DNA of 64,000 nt, taken from Fibrobacterota bacterium (GTDB lineage: Bacteria > Fibrobacterota > Fibrobacteria > UBA5070). Below, piece after piece: positions 25,330 through 34,060 of the stretch. The notes beneath the pieces were generated by a model. That model ran no database searches, was not told the origin of the DNA, and saw only the letters and a list, made by a program, of their open reading frames with translations. A program made the position numbers and the translations under genes. Position 1 is the first letter of the stretch. The number at the start of each line of letters is the position of its first letter. The DNA is taken from the NCBI GenBank assembly GCA_016715065.1, contig JADKBN010000003.1, forward strand, positions 248,001 to 312,000, written 5' to 3'.

Positions 25330-26667
25330 ATGAGCAGAACCGGTACAGTGGACATCGTCGTCGTCGACGACGAAAAGGAAATGGCTTTGGCGCTTCGGGA
25401 TCTTCTCGAAGCGGAGGGTTTTCGCGCCGAAGCGACCACGGACCCCCGCGAGGCCCTGCTGCGGGTGCGCGAGGGCAAGGTCCGTGTGATTCTTTCCGAC
25501 GTGAACATGCCGGGAATGAGCGGAATGGACCTGGTGCGCGAAACGCGACGGGTGGACAATTCCGTTCCGGTGCTCCTGGTGACCGCCTTCGCCACCATGG
25601 ACGCGGCCATGGAGGCGGTCCGTGCGGGCGCCTACCATTATTTGACAAAACCCGTCCAGATCGACGACCTCCTCCTGTGGGTGCGTCGCGCCCTGGAGGA
25701 GGTGAGGCTCCGTTCGGAGCTGGCCGGACTGAAGGGCGCGGACGAATCGCTGCACAGCCTGAACTCGGTCATGCAGAAGGTGCTCAGCCAAGTGCCCCGG
25801 CTGGCGCAGCTTTCCAGCACGGTCCTGGTGACGGGCGAATCCGGCACGGGCAAGGAGCGGGTCTCCCGGGCGCTCCATTTTCTGAGCCATCGCGCCGAAA
25901 AACCCTTCGTTCCGCTCAACTGCGGCGCGATACCGGAGAACCTCATCGAATCGGAGCTGTTCGGGCACGAAGAAGGCGCGTTCACTGGCGCGGTCCGCAC
26001 CCAGGAGGGTCTGTTCCAGGTGGCGGGCGAAGGAACCCTGTTCTTGGACGAGATCGGCGAACTTCCGCTTTTGATGCAGACCAAGCTTTTGCGCGTGTTG
26101 CAGGAAGGACGCTTTCGCCGCATCGGTTCGAGAAGCGAGCTGGAGCTTAAGGCGCGCGTGGTGGTGGCCACCAACCGGGACCTGGCCGAAGAGGTCCGCA
26201 ACGGTCGCTTTCGCGAAGACCTATACTACCGGCTCAAGGTGATCCCCATCCACCTGCCCCCCTTGCGGGAGCGGGTGGAGGACGTGGTGCCGCTGGCCAT
26301 CCGGATTTTGGACAGACATTGTCAGCGGGCGGGGATGCCGGGACGCAGGCTTTCCAAGGAAGCACAAGGGCTTCTGTTGGCCCACCGCTGGCCGGGAAAC
26401 ATCCGCGAACTGGGCAACGCCATGGAACGGGTGATGGCGTTTTCGGATCGCGACATCCTCCAACCCGAGGACTTCGCCTTCCTGCAGGAGGAAAGCGCCC
26501 GCATGGGCGGGGAGGATCCGCTGGAAAGCGACTGGCCCAAGCTGGAAGAACTGGAGCGACGCTACGTGGAGAAGGTCCTGGCCCGCACGGGAGGGCACCG
26601 CACGCGTGCCTGCGAGATTCTGGGCATCGATCCCAAGACGCTCTATCGGAAGTTGCGCGAGGGCTGA
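25330..26667 (+). CDS. NtrC-family sigma-54 response regulator
   Basis: A 445-residue regulator. The receiver domain has phospho-acceptor Asp57 (VILSDVNMPGMSG). The AAA+ domain has Walker A GESGTGKE (169-176), the sigma-54 contact loop GAFTGA (216-221), Walker B TLFLDEIGEL and an R-finger region. The C-terminal Fis-type helix-turn-helix is HRTRACEILGIDPKTLYRKL. It activates sigma-54 promoters when phosphorylated, probably by the kinase encoded just upstream. Target genes are not evident. Confidence 0.95.
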   Translation: MSRTGTVDIVVVDDEKEMALALRDLLEAEGFRAEATTDPREALLRVREGKVRVILSDVNMPGMSGMDLVRETRRVDNSVPVLLVTAFATMDAAMEAVRAGAYHYLTKPVQIDDLLLWVRRALEEVRLRSELAGLKGADESLHSLNSVMQKVLSQVPRLAQLSSTVLVTGESGTGKERVSRALHFLSHRAEKPFVPLNCGAIPENLIESELFGHEEGAFTGAVRTQEGLFQVAGEGTLFLDEIGELPLLMQTKLLRVLQEGRFRRIGSRSELELKARVVVATNRDLAEEVRNGRFREDLYYRLKVIPIHLPPLRERVEDVVPLAIRILDRHCQRAGMPGRRLSKEAQGLLLAHRWPGNIRELGNAMERVMAFSDRDILQPEDFAFLQEESARMGGEDPLESDWPKLEELERRYVEKVLARTGGHRTRACEILGIDPKTLYRKLREG

Positions 26668-26715
26668 GCATCCGCGCATTGGACGCGAGGGACTCGTCTG
26701 GGTACCTTGCCGATC

Positions 26716-27132
26716 ATGCCTTCCTCCAAGCCGCCATCCTGGGTACGCGCTCTGTTGACGCTATTTGTCATCGTGGATACCGGGTTCGTCCTCTATTGGT
26801 GCATCACGGCGTTGCATTTCCTGCCGCCCGAGTGGTTGTACAAGGATTACACCAACCCTCTGCTCGTGGCTTGGAATTGGTCCTTCCTGCCTCTGGATCT
26901 CGCGATTTCCGCCACCGGCTACCTGGCGTTGGCGATGTGGAAGGCGGGAAGGCCGGTGTGGAGAAAATGGGCGATCGTCAGCCTCGCCCTGACCTCCGCT
27001 TCCGGACTCCAAGCCGTCTCGTTCTGGGCCATCCGCTCCGATTTCGATCCGTTCTGGTGGGCACCGAACCTTTTCCTCCTGGTCTATCCCTGGGTGTTCC
27101 TGCCTCGGTTGGTTTCGGCCGCCGAAGAGTAG
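26716..27132 (+). CDS. DUF5360 (YvaD-like) membrane protein
   Basis: A 138-residue protein with four predicted helices (LLTLFVIVDTGFVLYWCITAL, WNWSFLPLDLAISATGYLAL, WAIVSLALTSASGLQAVSFWAI, WWAPNLFLLVYPWVFLPRLV). The arrangement and the SFLPLDL motif resemble the DUF5360/YvaD family, which has no known function. ATG 26716 is preferred to a TTG three codons upstream. The 3' end overlaps the convergent tilS gene by about 49 bp. Confidence 0.75.
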   Translation: MPSSKPPSWVRALLTLFVIVDTGFVLYWCITALHFLPPEWLYKDYTNPLLVAWNWSFLPLDLAISATGYLALAMWKAGRPVWRKWAIVSLALTSASGLQAVSFWAIRSDFDPFWWAPNLFLLVYPWVFLPRLVSAAEE

Positions 27133-28154
27133 ACGGAATCCGTTAGTGTCGATCCCTCGAGAAGGTTCGCACGTTCGATCCGCAAATTTCCTCCGCCCCA
27201 GATGGCCACTTCGCCTTGGCCGCCACGGCGTCTTCCGGCTCCAGGTCCCGCGGCATCCGAAATCAGGCGCCTGAGCTGCTGGCTGGCCCAGGGGCGCCGC
27301 CCGAGTCGGCTCCACGTCCTCTCCAGCAGAAGGATCAGCTCGGGATCCGCTTCGGGATCCGACATCGAGTTGAGCCGAAGCGAGAAGCCACGGTCGTCGA
27401 GCATCAAGGCGCAGCGATGGGCCAACCGGTCGAGGGCGCGATCCAATGCCGGCGAGAGACGACTGGAGGCCTCGGCCAGCTGGGCCAGGGCATGTGCGAC
27501 GCCCGGGGCCTCCTTCTCCCAGTCGGGCAGCAGATCCAGCCGGATGGCGTTGCGCTGGAATGTCCTGTCGGTGTTGGAGGAATCCAATCGGGCGATCCAC
27601 ATCGCATCCTCGCAGACCCGTTCCAGATCGGATCGGGACGTTCGCAGCAAGGGACGCCAGATTCCGTCCTCGCGCCAAGGTCGGATTCCTGCGAGCCCTC
27701 GGACGTGGGCGCCGCGCAGCAGCCTCAGGATGATCGTCTCCGCTTGGTCATCCATATGGTGGGCGGTGGCGAGGACGGCCTTTGGGGCCGCCGCCCGCAA
27801 CACGCGGTATCGCTCCGCGCGGGCGCGTGCTTCCAGTCCGGGGCCGACAGCCACGGGGGCGTCCAGGATGCGCAGGGGAAGGCCGAGCTTGCCGCAGAGC
27901 TCATGCACGCTATCGGCGTCGCCCTGCGATTGGGCGCCTCTCAACCGGTGGCGCACATGCAGGGCCTCGCACCCTGAAGGGAAGCGCTCCCGAACGGCGC
28001 CTTGCGCGCACACAATGGCAAGGGCGCTGGAATCGGTTCCCCCGGAAAGGCACAGCGCCAACGGGCGGTCGCGCCAGCCGACCGGAATACCTGCCAGCGC
28101 GGCAACGACGGTTTCCGTCAGTCCTGGGAAGGAGGGTCGGAGACGACCTTCCAT
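27084..28154 (-). CDS. tilS: tRNA(Ile)-lysidine synthase
   Basis: Converts C34 of tRNA-Ile(CAU) to lysidine using ATP and lysine, so that AUA is read as isoleucine. The N-terminal PP-loop ATPase motif is SGGTDS (residues 37-42 from the chosen start), followed by HVRHRLRGAQSQGDADSV and ATAHHMDDQAETIILRLLRG. At 356 residues it is shorter than E. coli TilS and probably lacks the C-terminal domain. ATG 28154 lies inside the end of hisI (37-bp overlap). No better start is visible, so the exact N terminus is uncertain. The 3' end overlaps the convergent DUF5360 gene. Confidence 0.9.
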   Translation of the reverse strand: MEGRLRPSFPGLTETVVAALAGIPVGWRDRPLALCLSGGTDSSALAIVCAQGAVRERFPSGCEALHVRHRLRGAQSQGDADSVHELCGKLGLPLRILDAPVAVGPGLEARARAERYRVLRAAAPKAVLATAHHMDDQAETIILRLLRGAHVRGLAGIRPWREDGIWRPLLRTSRSDLERVCEDAMWIARLDSSNTDRTFQRNAIRLDLLPDWEKEAPGVAHALAQLAEASSRLSPALDRALDRLAHRCALMLDDRGFSLRLNSMSDPEADPELILLLERTWSRLGRRPWASQQLRRLISDAAGPGAGRRRGGQGEVAIWGGGNLRIERANLLEGSTLTDSVYSSAAETNRGRNTQG

Positions 28155-28516
28155 TTTCCGTCGACCAGGGTGCGATAGAAACAGCTGCGCCGACCGGTGT
28201 GGCACGCCGCGTTTCCGTGCTGGACCACCCGAAACCGCAAGGCGTCGCCGTCGCAGTCAAGCTCCGCTCCCACGACGTCTTGCACGTGGCCCGACGTGAG
28301 TCCTTTGACCCAGATTTCCTGGCGCGAGCGCGACCAGTAGGTCATGCGACCGGTGGCCAGGGTCTGCACCAAGGTTTCACGGGTCATCCAGGCTACCATC
28401 AGGATCTCGCCGGAAGCATGGTCGCAGGCGACCGCCAGCGCCAGTCCGTTTTGATCGAACTTGACCGACTGGCTGGCCGAGAGGGCCAGGTCGGCCGGAA
28501 GAATCAAGGGCTTCAT
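28118..28516 (-). CDS. hisI: Phosphoribosyl-AMP cyclohydrolase
   Basis: Third step of histidine biosynthesis: hydrolytic opening of the adenine ring of PR-AMP. The 132-residue product has the whole set of conserved metal-site segments: GEILMVAWM, YWSRSRQEIWVKG, ELDCDGDALR and VVQHGNAACHTGRRSCF. It is monofunctional, with no HisE domain. The start overlaps the proA stop by 4 bp (ATGA), an unusual partnership, since no other his genes are in the window. Confidence 0.95.
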   Translation of the reverse strand: MKPLILPADLALSASQSVKFDQNGLALAVACDHASGEILMVAWMTRETLVQTLATGRMTYWSRSRQEIWVKGLTSGHVQDVVGAELDCDGDALRFRVVQHGNAACHTGRRSCFYRTLVDGKWKVVSDPPSQD

Positions 28517-29775
28517 CCGCGCACCTGCCCCGCACCGCGCACGATCCATTTGTAGGTGCAAAGATCGGCCGCTCCCATGGGGCCGCGCGCATGCAGTTTG
28601 TCCGTGGAGATTCCGATCTCCGCGCCCAGGCCGTATTCTCCGCCGTCGGCGAAGCGCGTGGAGGTGTTGACCATCACCGAGCTGGAATCGCAGCCCAGCA
28701 CGAACCGTTCGATGGACTCCGCGTCGCGACTCAGGATGGCCTCGGTGTGGCTGGAGCCATGCGCGCTGATGTGGTCGAGCGCCTCCTGGACGCCATCCAC
28801 CTGCGCCACGGAAATCACCAAGGCGAGGTATTCCTCGTCCCAGTCGGATTCCGTCGCGTCCTTCCAGGGAAGGTCGAAGTGTCGCGTGCGGCAGGCGCCG
28901 TCGCCGCGAAGCTCCACCCCGGCGTCCAACAGCCGCTGGAGGATGCGACGCGCGTTCGAGGGGTCCAGGGCGCGATCGAGGAGCAACGTCTCGGAGGCGT
29001 TGCAGGCGCTGGGCCGTTGGACCTTGGAGTTGTGGACCACCTCCACGGCAAGATCGGGATCCGCCGTGGGATGCACGTACACGTGGCAGACGCCCTTGTA
29101 GTGCTTGAGGACCGGAATCTTGGATTGCTCGGACACGGCGCGGATGAGTCCTTCGCCGCCGCGAGGGATCACCAGGTCCAGTTCGCGGTCGCGCTGCAGG
29201 AGTTCGCCCACCAACTCGCGGTCGGTTTCTGTCACCAGCTGGACCGCCTTGGCGGGGAGTCCCGACGACGCCAAGGCGTCCTGGATCAGAGTCCCCAGAA
29301 GCCGGTTGGAATGGATGGCTTCCTTGCCACCGCGCAGCAAAATGGCGTTGCCGGAGCGCAGGCAAAGGGCGGCCGCGTCGGTGGTGACGTTGGGTCGCGA
29401 CTCGTAGATGAAAAACACCACGCCCAGAGGGACGCTGACCTTGGCGATATCCAAACCGTTGGAACGGGTCTCCCTGGAGATTTCGCGACCGATGGGGTCG
29501 CTTTGCCCGGCGATTTCGCGCAGGTCGCGGGCCATCCCGGCGATGCGCTTTGGGTCGAGCTTCAGGCGATCGAGCATGGCGCTGGACAGGCCGTCGGCGG
29601 CTCCCTGCTCGAGGTCCTTGGCGTTTTCCGCCACGATTTGGGCGGTGCGGTCCTCGAGCGCTTGGGCGATGGCGACGATGGCGCGGGAGCGGCGTGCCGC
29701 ATCGAAGCCCACGAGTTCCCGGCTGGCTTCCTTGGCGGCGGCGGCGTAGGCGGCGGCGATGGCTTTCAGATTCAT
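28513..29775 (-). CDS. proA: Gamma-glutamyl phosphate reductase
   Basis: Second step of proline biosynthesis: NADPH-dependent reduction of gamma-glutamyl phosphate to the semialdehyde. The 420-residue aldehyde-dehydrogenase-fold protein has the catalytic Cys258 in VQRPSACNASETLL, the cofactor-binding region PLGVVFFIYESRPNVT and the conserved LVIPRGGEGLI. ATG 29775 gives the normal length. It is the first gene of a proA-hisI-tilS run. The proB partner is not nearby. Confidence 0.96.
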   Translation of the reverse strand: MNLKAIAAAYAAAAKEASRELVGFDAARRSRAIVAIAQALEDRTAQIVAENAKDLEQGAADGLSSAMLDRLKLDPKRIAGMARDLREIAGQSDPIGREISRETRSNGLDIAKVSVPLGVVFFIYESRPNVTTDAAALCLRSGNAILLRGGKEAIHSNRLLGTLIQDALASSGLPAKAVQLVTETDRELVGELLQRDRELDLVIPRGGEGLIRAVSEQSKIPVLKHYKGVCHVYVHPTADPDLAVEVVHNSKVQRPSACNASETLLLDRALDPSNARRILQRLLDAGVELRGDGACRTRHFDLPWKDATESDWDEEYLALVISVAQVDGVQEALDHISAHGSSHTEAILSRDAESIERFVLGCDSSSVMVNTSTRFADGGEYGLGAEIGISTDKLHARGPMGAADLCTYKWIVRGAGQVRG

Positions 29776-29873
29776 GGAATCCAATATATGCCCAATATCC
29801 GGTGCCAGATCGAAATCACCCATCTGTGAAACCACTTGGTGGGAAAAACCCCGCGGCTGCCGGGATGGTCGCT

Positions 29874-30575
29874 TCAAATCCCCGTGGTTTGGTACACGTC
29901 GAAGTCCTTGAACCGGACGGCCTCGGTTCCCACCGGCCTGGCCGAGTGCCGGGTGGCGTCGTCCGGCTGGGCGATGGCGAAATGTTCCGTGCTGTCGAAG
30001 GCCAGAAGCCAGTCTTGGCGATCTTGATCGTACGAAAACTCGGTGGTCCGCGACCACCGCCACGCCGCGCCACCGTATTGCTGGATGGTGAAGCGCCCGG
30101 AGTCCACGGAAATTTCCTCGAGGGGATCACCCATGATCCCGCCGCATCGTGTGCAGTACACCGCCCGGTCGCTGCGCGCGGCCACGGCGAAGCTCCCGTC
30201 CGGTCGCGAAACGATCAACAGCAGAGCGCGAGGAACGGGACGGTCCGAGGCTCCGGAGAGGCTGTCTTCGTTTTGGTGTGAGGCGACCATGGCGTAATCG
30301 TCCCTCCCGTTGTGGTCGAGATCGCCTTGGTACATGCCCTGCACGGCGTACCCATCGGGAACCAGGCGGGCCATCTCCGGGGGGAGTCGATTGACTTCAT
30401 CCTCCCGAGTGGACTCCCAGAGCGCCCCTTGCACCTGCATGCGCGGCTGCGAAAAGACCCGCCGGTAGCGATGGATCGCGAACAACGACGCGCAAAAACA
30501 CACCACCACCGCGGCGGGGAACCGGAAATTCCGCAGCAAGTACCGAGTGATGTTGGAGGCAGGTTGTCCATCCAT
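29874..30575 (-). CDS. Membrane-anchored hypothetical protein
   Basis: A 233-residue protein with one N-terminal transmembrane segment (FPAAVVVCFCASLFAIHRY) and a soluble external part. GDLDHNGRDDYAMV resembles the DxDxNGxxD calcium-binding loop of FG-GAP/VCBS-like repeats. A CTRCGG Cys pair lies in the middle. The rest is rich in aromatic and charged residues (AWRWSRTTEFSYDQDRQDWLLAF). I do not recognise a family. It lies between proA and the divergent YgiQ gene. The start is the first ATG of the frame and has no strong ribosome-binding site. Confidence 0.6.
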   Translation of the reverse strand: MDGQPASNITRYLLRNFRFPAAVVVCFCASLFAIHRYRRVFSQPRMQVQGALWESTREDEVNRLPPEMARLVPDGYAVQGMYQGDLDHNGRDDYAMVASHQNEDSLSGASDRPVPRALLLIVSRPDGSFAVAARSDRAVYCTRCGGIMGDPLEEISVDSGRFTIQQYGGAAWRWSRTTEFSYDQDRQDWLLAFDSTEHFAIAQPDDATRHSARPVGTEAVRFKDFDVYQTTGI

Positions 30576-30660
30576 GCGTGCTGTTGCCCAATTTAGCGCG
30601 GTAGGCCCCCAAGCAGGAGGGCGGAGATTATTTGATACTTTGTCTCAAAAAAGGAGAGCC

Positions 30661-32400
30661 ATGTTCCTTCCGACCTCACGGGAAGAGATGAACCAGTTGG
30701 GTTGGACGGAGCTGGATGTGATCCTGGTGACCGGCGACACCTACATCGACAGCCCCTACCACGGCGCGGCGGTGGTCGGAAAAGTGTTGGCAAAAGCGGG
30801 CTGGCGGGTGGGCATCGTGTCCCAGCCTCGCCTGGATACGGTGGAAGACATCGCTCGCCTGGGCGAGCCACGTCTGTTCTGGGGGATCTCCGCGGGTTGC
30901 GTCGATTCCATGGTGGCCAACTACACCAGCTCCGGAAAGCGTCGCCACCAGGACGATTTCACCGCCGGCGGTCAAAACGACCGTCGCCCCGACCGCGCCA
31001 GCATCGCCTACACGGGCTTGGTGCGCAGGGCCTTCAAAGGGACCAGACCCGTCGTGCTGGGCGGGATCGAGGCGTCGCTGCGACGCGTCGCCCACTACGA
31101 CTGGTGGGATGACAAAATCCGGCGCAGCCTCCTGTTCGATGCCAAGGCGGATCTGTTGGTGTACGGCATGGGGGAATGGACCTCGCTGGAGATCGCCCGA
31201 CGATTGTCCCAAGGAGAGAGCCTCCTGGATCTGCGCGGCACCTGCCACCTGGCCAAGGAGAAGCCCGACGACGCGGAAGAAATCGTGCCGTTCGACGACG
31301 TGGTCGCCGATCGCGCGAGGTACGTGGAGATGTTCCGCCAGTTCTACCGCCATTCCGATCCCGTTTCCGGCAAGCGCATCGCGCAGCGCCACGGCGAGCG
31401 TTGGCTGGTGCAGAATCCTCCGGTGCACAATCTGTCCACCCAGGAAATGGACCAGTACTCCGATCTGCAATGGGAGTTGGAAACCCATCCTTCCGAGGCC
31501 GTCCATGGGCCGGTCAAGGCGTGGGAGACGGTGCGGTTTTCCGTGATGACCCATCGGGGGTGCTACGGGGAGTGCAATTTCTGCGCGATCGCCGTCCACC
31601 AGGGACGCACCATCCAGAGTCGCTCGGAGGAGAGCGTGGTGCGCGAAGTGGCCCGCATGCGCGAACATCCGAAGTTCAAGGGGATCCTCTCCGACGCGGG
31701 TGGGCCCACCGCCAACATGTACGGATACGAGTGCGGGAAAAAGCTCGCCAAGGGCGCCTGCGAACACAAGCGGTGCGTGTGTCCGCAAACCTGCAAGACC
31801 TTGCCGGTCACGCACGAGCCCCATCTGAAGCTCCTGCGCAAGCTGCGCGCCTTGCCGGGAATCCGCAAGGTGTTCGTGGCCTCGGGCATCCGCACGGATC
31901 TTTTGATGGACGACGCGCGCCATGGCCAGGCCTACCTGGAGGAAATCGCCGCCCACCATGTTTCGGGCCAGCTCAAGGTGGCACCGGAGCACTTTGATGA
32001 GCGGATCCTGGGCCTGATGGGAAAGCCCGGTCTGGGGAGCATCCTCGACTTCAAGGAGCGCTTCGAGCGGGCTTCCGCGAAGGCCGGCAAAAAACAATTT
32101 CTGACCTACTACGTGATCGCCGCCCACCCTGGCTGCAGTCGCGAAGACATGGCCGCCATGGGAAACTTCGCCCGCGGCAAATTCGGCCTCACCCCCGAGC
32201 AGGTCCAGATCTTCACGCCCACGCCGGGAACCTGGAGCACGGTCATGTATGCGACCGGGATCGATCCCTTCACCGGCGAGAAGGTGTTCGTGGAACGCGA
32301 TACCTTGCGCCGTCGCGCCCAGAAGGAAGCCGTGGCGTCGCCGTACGCGTCTCGATCCATGAATCCACCGATGGGAACGCCGCGCCGCACTTCGCGATAG
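30661..32400 (+). CDS. YgiQ family radical SAM protein
   Basis: A 579-residue radical SAM protein of the YgiQ (UPF0313) family. The [4Fe-4S] cluster motif is RGCYGECNFCAI with Cys301, Cys305 and Cys308 (CxxxCxxC). The N-terminal TGDTYIDSPYHGAAVVGKVL and GGIEASLRRVAHYDWWDD are characteristic, as is the Cys-rich stretch ACEHKRCVCPQTCK. The reaction is unknown for this family. The ATG is preceded by AAGGAG. It is monocistronic and divergent from the anchored hypothetical gene. Confidence 0.93.
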   Translation: MFLPTSREEMNQLGWTELDVILVTGDTYIDSPYHGAAVVGKVLAKAGWRVGIVSQPRLDTVEDIARLGEPRLFWGISAGCVDSMVANYTSSGKRRHQDDFTAGGQNDRRPDRASIAYTGLVRRAFKGTRPVVLGGIEASLRRVAHYDWWDDKIRRSLLFDAKADLLVYGMGEWTSLEIARRLSQGESLLDLRGTCHLAKEKPDDAEEIVPFDDVVADRARYVEMFRQFYRHSDPVSGKRIAQRHGERWLVQNPPVHNLSTQEMDQYSDLQWELETHPSEAVHGPVKAWETVRFSVMTHRGCYGECNFCAIAVHQGRTIQSRSEESVVREVARMREHPKFKGILSDAGGPTANMYGYECGKKLAKGACEHKRCVCPQTCKTLPVTHEPHLKLLRKLRALPGIRKVFVASGIRTDLLMDDARHGQAYLEEIAAHHVSGQLKVAPEHFDERILGLMGKPGLGSILDFKERFERASAKAGKKQFLTYYVIAAHPGCSREDMAAMGNFARGKFGLTPEQVQIFTPTPGTWSTVMYATGIDPFTGEKVFVERDTLRRRAQKEAVASPYASRSMNPPMGTPRRTSR

Positions 32401-32546
32401 GGGAGCGATGGACTCGGGGCGAGTACGCAATGAGTTCGCTCACACGGATTTTCCACAGATCCTTCCAGGCCGCCCGTTATCGTTGTGGGAGCACAAATGC
32501 GCATTCGCGTCCGGAATGCGCAGCCCATCCACCTTCGAGGTCTGTC

Positions 32547-33956
32547 ATGAAGAGATTCCCTGCCTTGGCCGCCTTCGGCACGCTGCTCGCCACCGCGGCC
32601 GCTGCTTCCACCGTGTCCGCGGCCGTTCGGGACACCATCTTGATTTCCGTGCCGCCGAAATCCATCATAGCCAGGCCCATCGTGCAGCAGCCGAAAATCG
32701 AATTCGCCGTGATCAACACGCCGGATACGGATTATCTGCAGTCGGAATTCTCCGACCTTTCCGTAGGGACCGGCGTGCGCATCGATTCCGTTTCCATCCA
32801 GGTTTTGGACACGAGCCTTGGAACGGTCCGCTCGAATTTGGAAGTGCATTGGCGTTGGGCGACGGAGTCGACGGATTCGATCTTCCCTTTGTCGCGACGG
32901 ATGCAATTCCTGGATCCACTCAAAACACCCTTCGCTTTGGCGCCGATGTACAATAGCCGGTCGGCGATCCGGGTGGATACCGTATGGACCTGCCAAAATG
33001 GCAGATGTACGATCGCACCGACTCCCAAGGTGGTCGACAACTACACATCGGTTTCAAGGTACTGCCTTGGCGGATGCCTTGCCCAAGATTCGTCGGAAAT
33101 TGTCAGAAAACTCCGTTCCCGGATCGAAGCGTCCGGAGTCGCGCTGGCGTTGCATCCCCTGCAAGCATCCATCCTTCCGATCCGATCGGCTTGGATGCAA
33201 ACCACCGGTGAGGAGGAGATCGCGAACCTCTGCGCGAAGCTTCCCGGGAATGTCGCCAACTGGACCTCCCAGGATGTGTTCCGGTTTTCGGTCTCGCCGA
33301 TCGCCTACACCACCGCCTCCAAGCCGCACATCCCCCGTAGCCTCGACTACAAGACGGGTCCTGCCCAGTACGTCTACAATCGCACGAACACTCCCAACAT
33401 GAAGATCCTGGAAGATCAGGGGATCCGTGTGGTGAGCGATACCTTGGTGAAGTTCGGCAAGAGCCTGTACCTCCAGAGAAGCTCCACGAGGGGTTGTGGT
33501 TTTCCGACCAACGATTCCTTGGCAGGGCGCGACTCGTGGTTTGTGGTTCCCGACAGCACCGGCAGCGCCGATGCCATCGAGCAAGCCCTCTTGCCGGTGA
33601 TGTGCGGATTGCGAAATTCCGCTTGGCGCATGAGCGGCGATACGGTGTGGCTTGGCAAAACGAAGTGGCCCATCCTTCTTCAAGACCTGTTGGGGACGTC
33701 TTCCATCCAAGACAAGCTCCTTGGGTCCGCGTTGGGGGAAACGCCGAAACTGGTCGGTGCCCGCCTCGAGCTTCCTTGGAATGCGACCGTGGTGGCGCGG
33801 GATCTGTCGGGACGCAGGCTTGGTGCCTCGTCGGCGCTGTCCGCAGGCTCGCACGAGCTGAACCTCGCCGGCCATCGGGGTGCCTTCGCGTTGGAGATCA
33901 GAAGCCAGGACGGCAAGCAATCGAGATTCCTCAGAGGCAGCGCCTTCACCCGATAG
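32547..33956 (+). CDS. Secreted tandem paralog 1 with C-terminal sorting-like domain
   Basis: A 469-residue exported protein of unknown function, the first of three tandem paralogs. The signal peptide ends near ASTVSAA. Conserved blocks shared with the others are KIEFAVINTPDTDYLQSEF, VRSNLEVHWRWA, DTVWTCQNGRCTIAPTPKVV, LPGNVANW, PRSLDYKTGPAQYVYNRT, KDSWFVVPDS-type and GDTVWLGKTKWPILLQDLLG. The last 60 or so residues (VVARDLSGRRLGASSALSAG, HELNLAGHRGAFALEIRSQD) match the pattern of type A sorting domains of the type IX secretion system. Surface or extracellular location is inferred. Confidence 0.75.
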   Translation: MKRFPALAAFGTLLATAAAASTVSAAVRDTILISVPPKSIIARPIVQQPKIEFAVINTPDTDYLQSEFSDLSVGTGVRIDSVSIQVLDTSLGTVRSNLEVHWRWATESTDSIFPLSRRMQFLDPLKTPFALAPMYNSRSAIRVDTVWTCQNGRCTIAPTPKVVDNYTSVSRYCLGGCLAQDSSEIVRKLRSRIEASGVALALHPLQASILPIRSAWMQTTGEEEIANLCAKLPGNVANWTSQDVFRFSVSPIAYTTASKPHIPRSLDYKTGPAQYVYNRTNTPNMKILEDQGIRVVSDTLVKFGKSLYLQRSSTRGCGFPTNDSLAGRDSWFVVPDSTGSADAIEQALLPVMCGLRNSAWRMSGDTVWLGKTKWPILLQDLLGTSSIQDKLLGSALGETPKLVGARLELPWNATVVARDLSGRRLGASSALSAGSHELNLAGHRGAFALEIRSQDGKQSRFLRGSAFTR

Positions 33957-34060
33957 CCGATCGTTTTTGGGGTTGCGGGTCGCCGTCCTTGGGCGATCCG
34001 GAAAACCGATTCCATTCCATCACCCGCGAATGTTTTTCCTTTCCGCGCAGAGAGGTTCCA

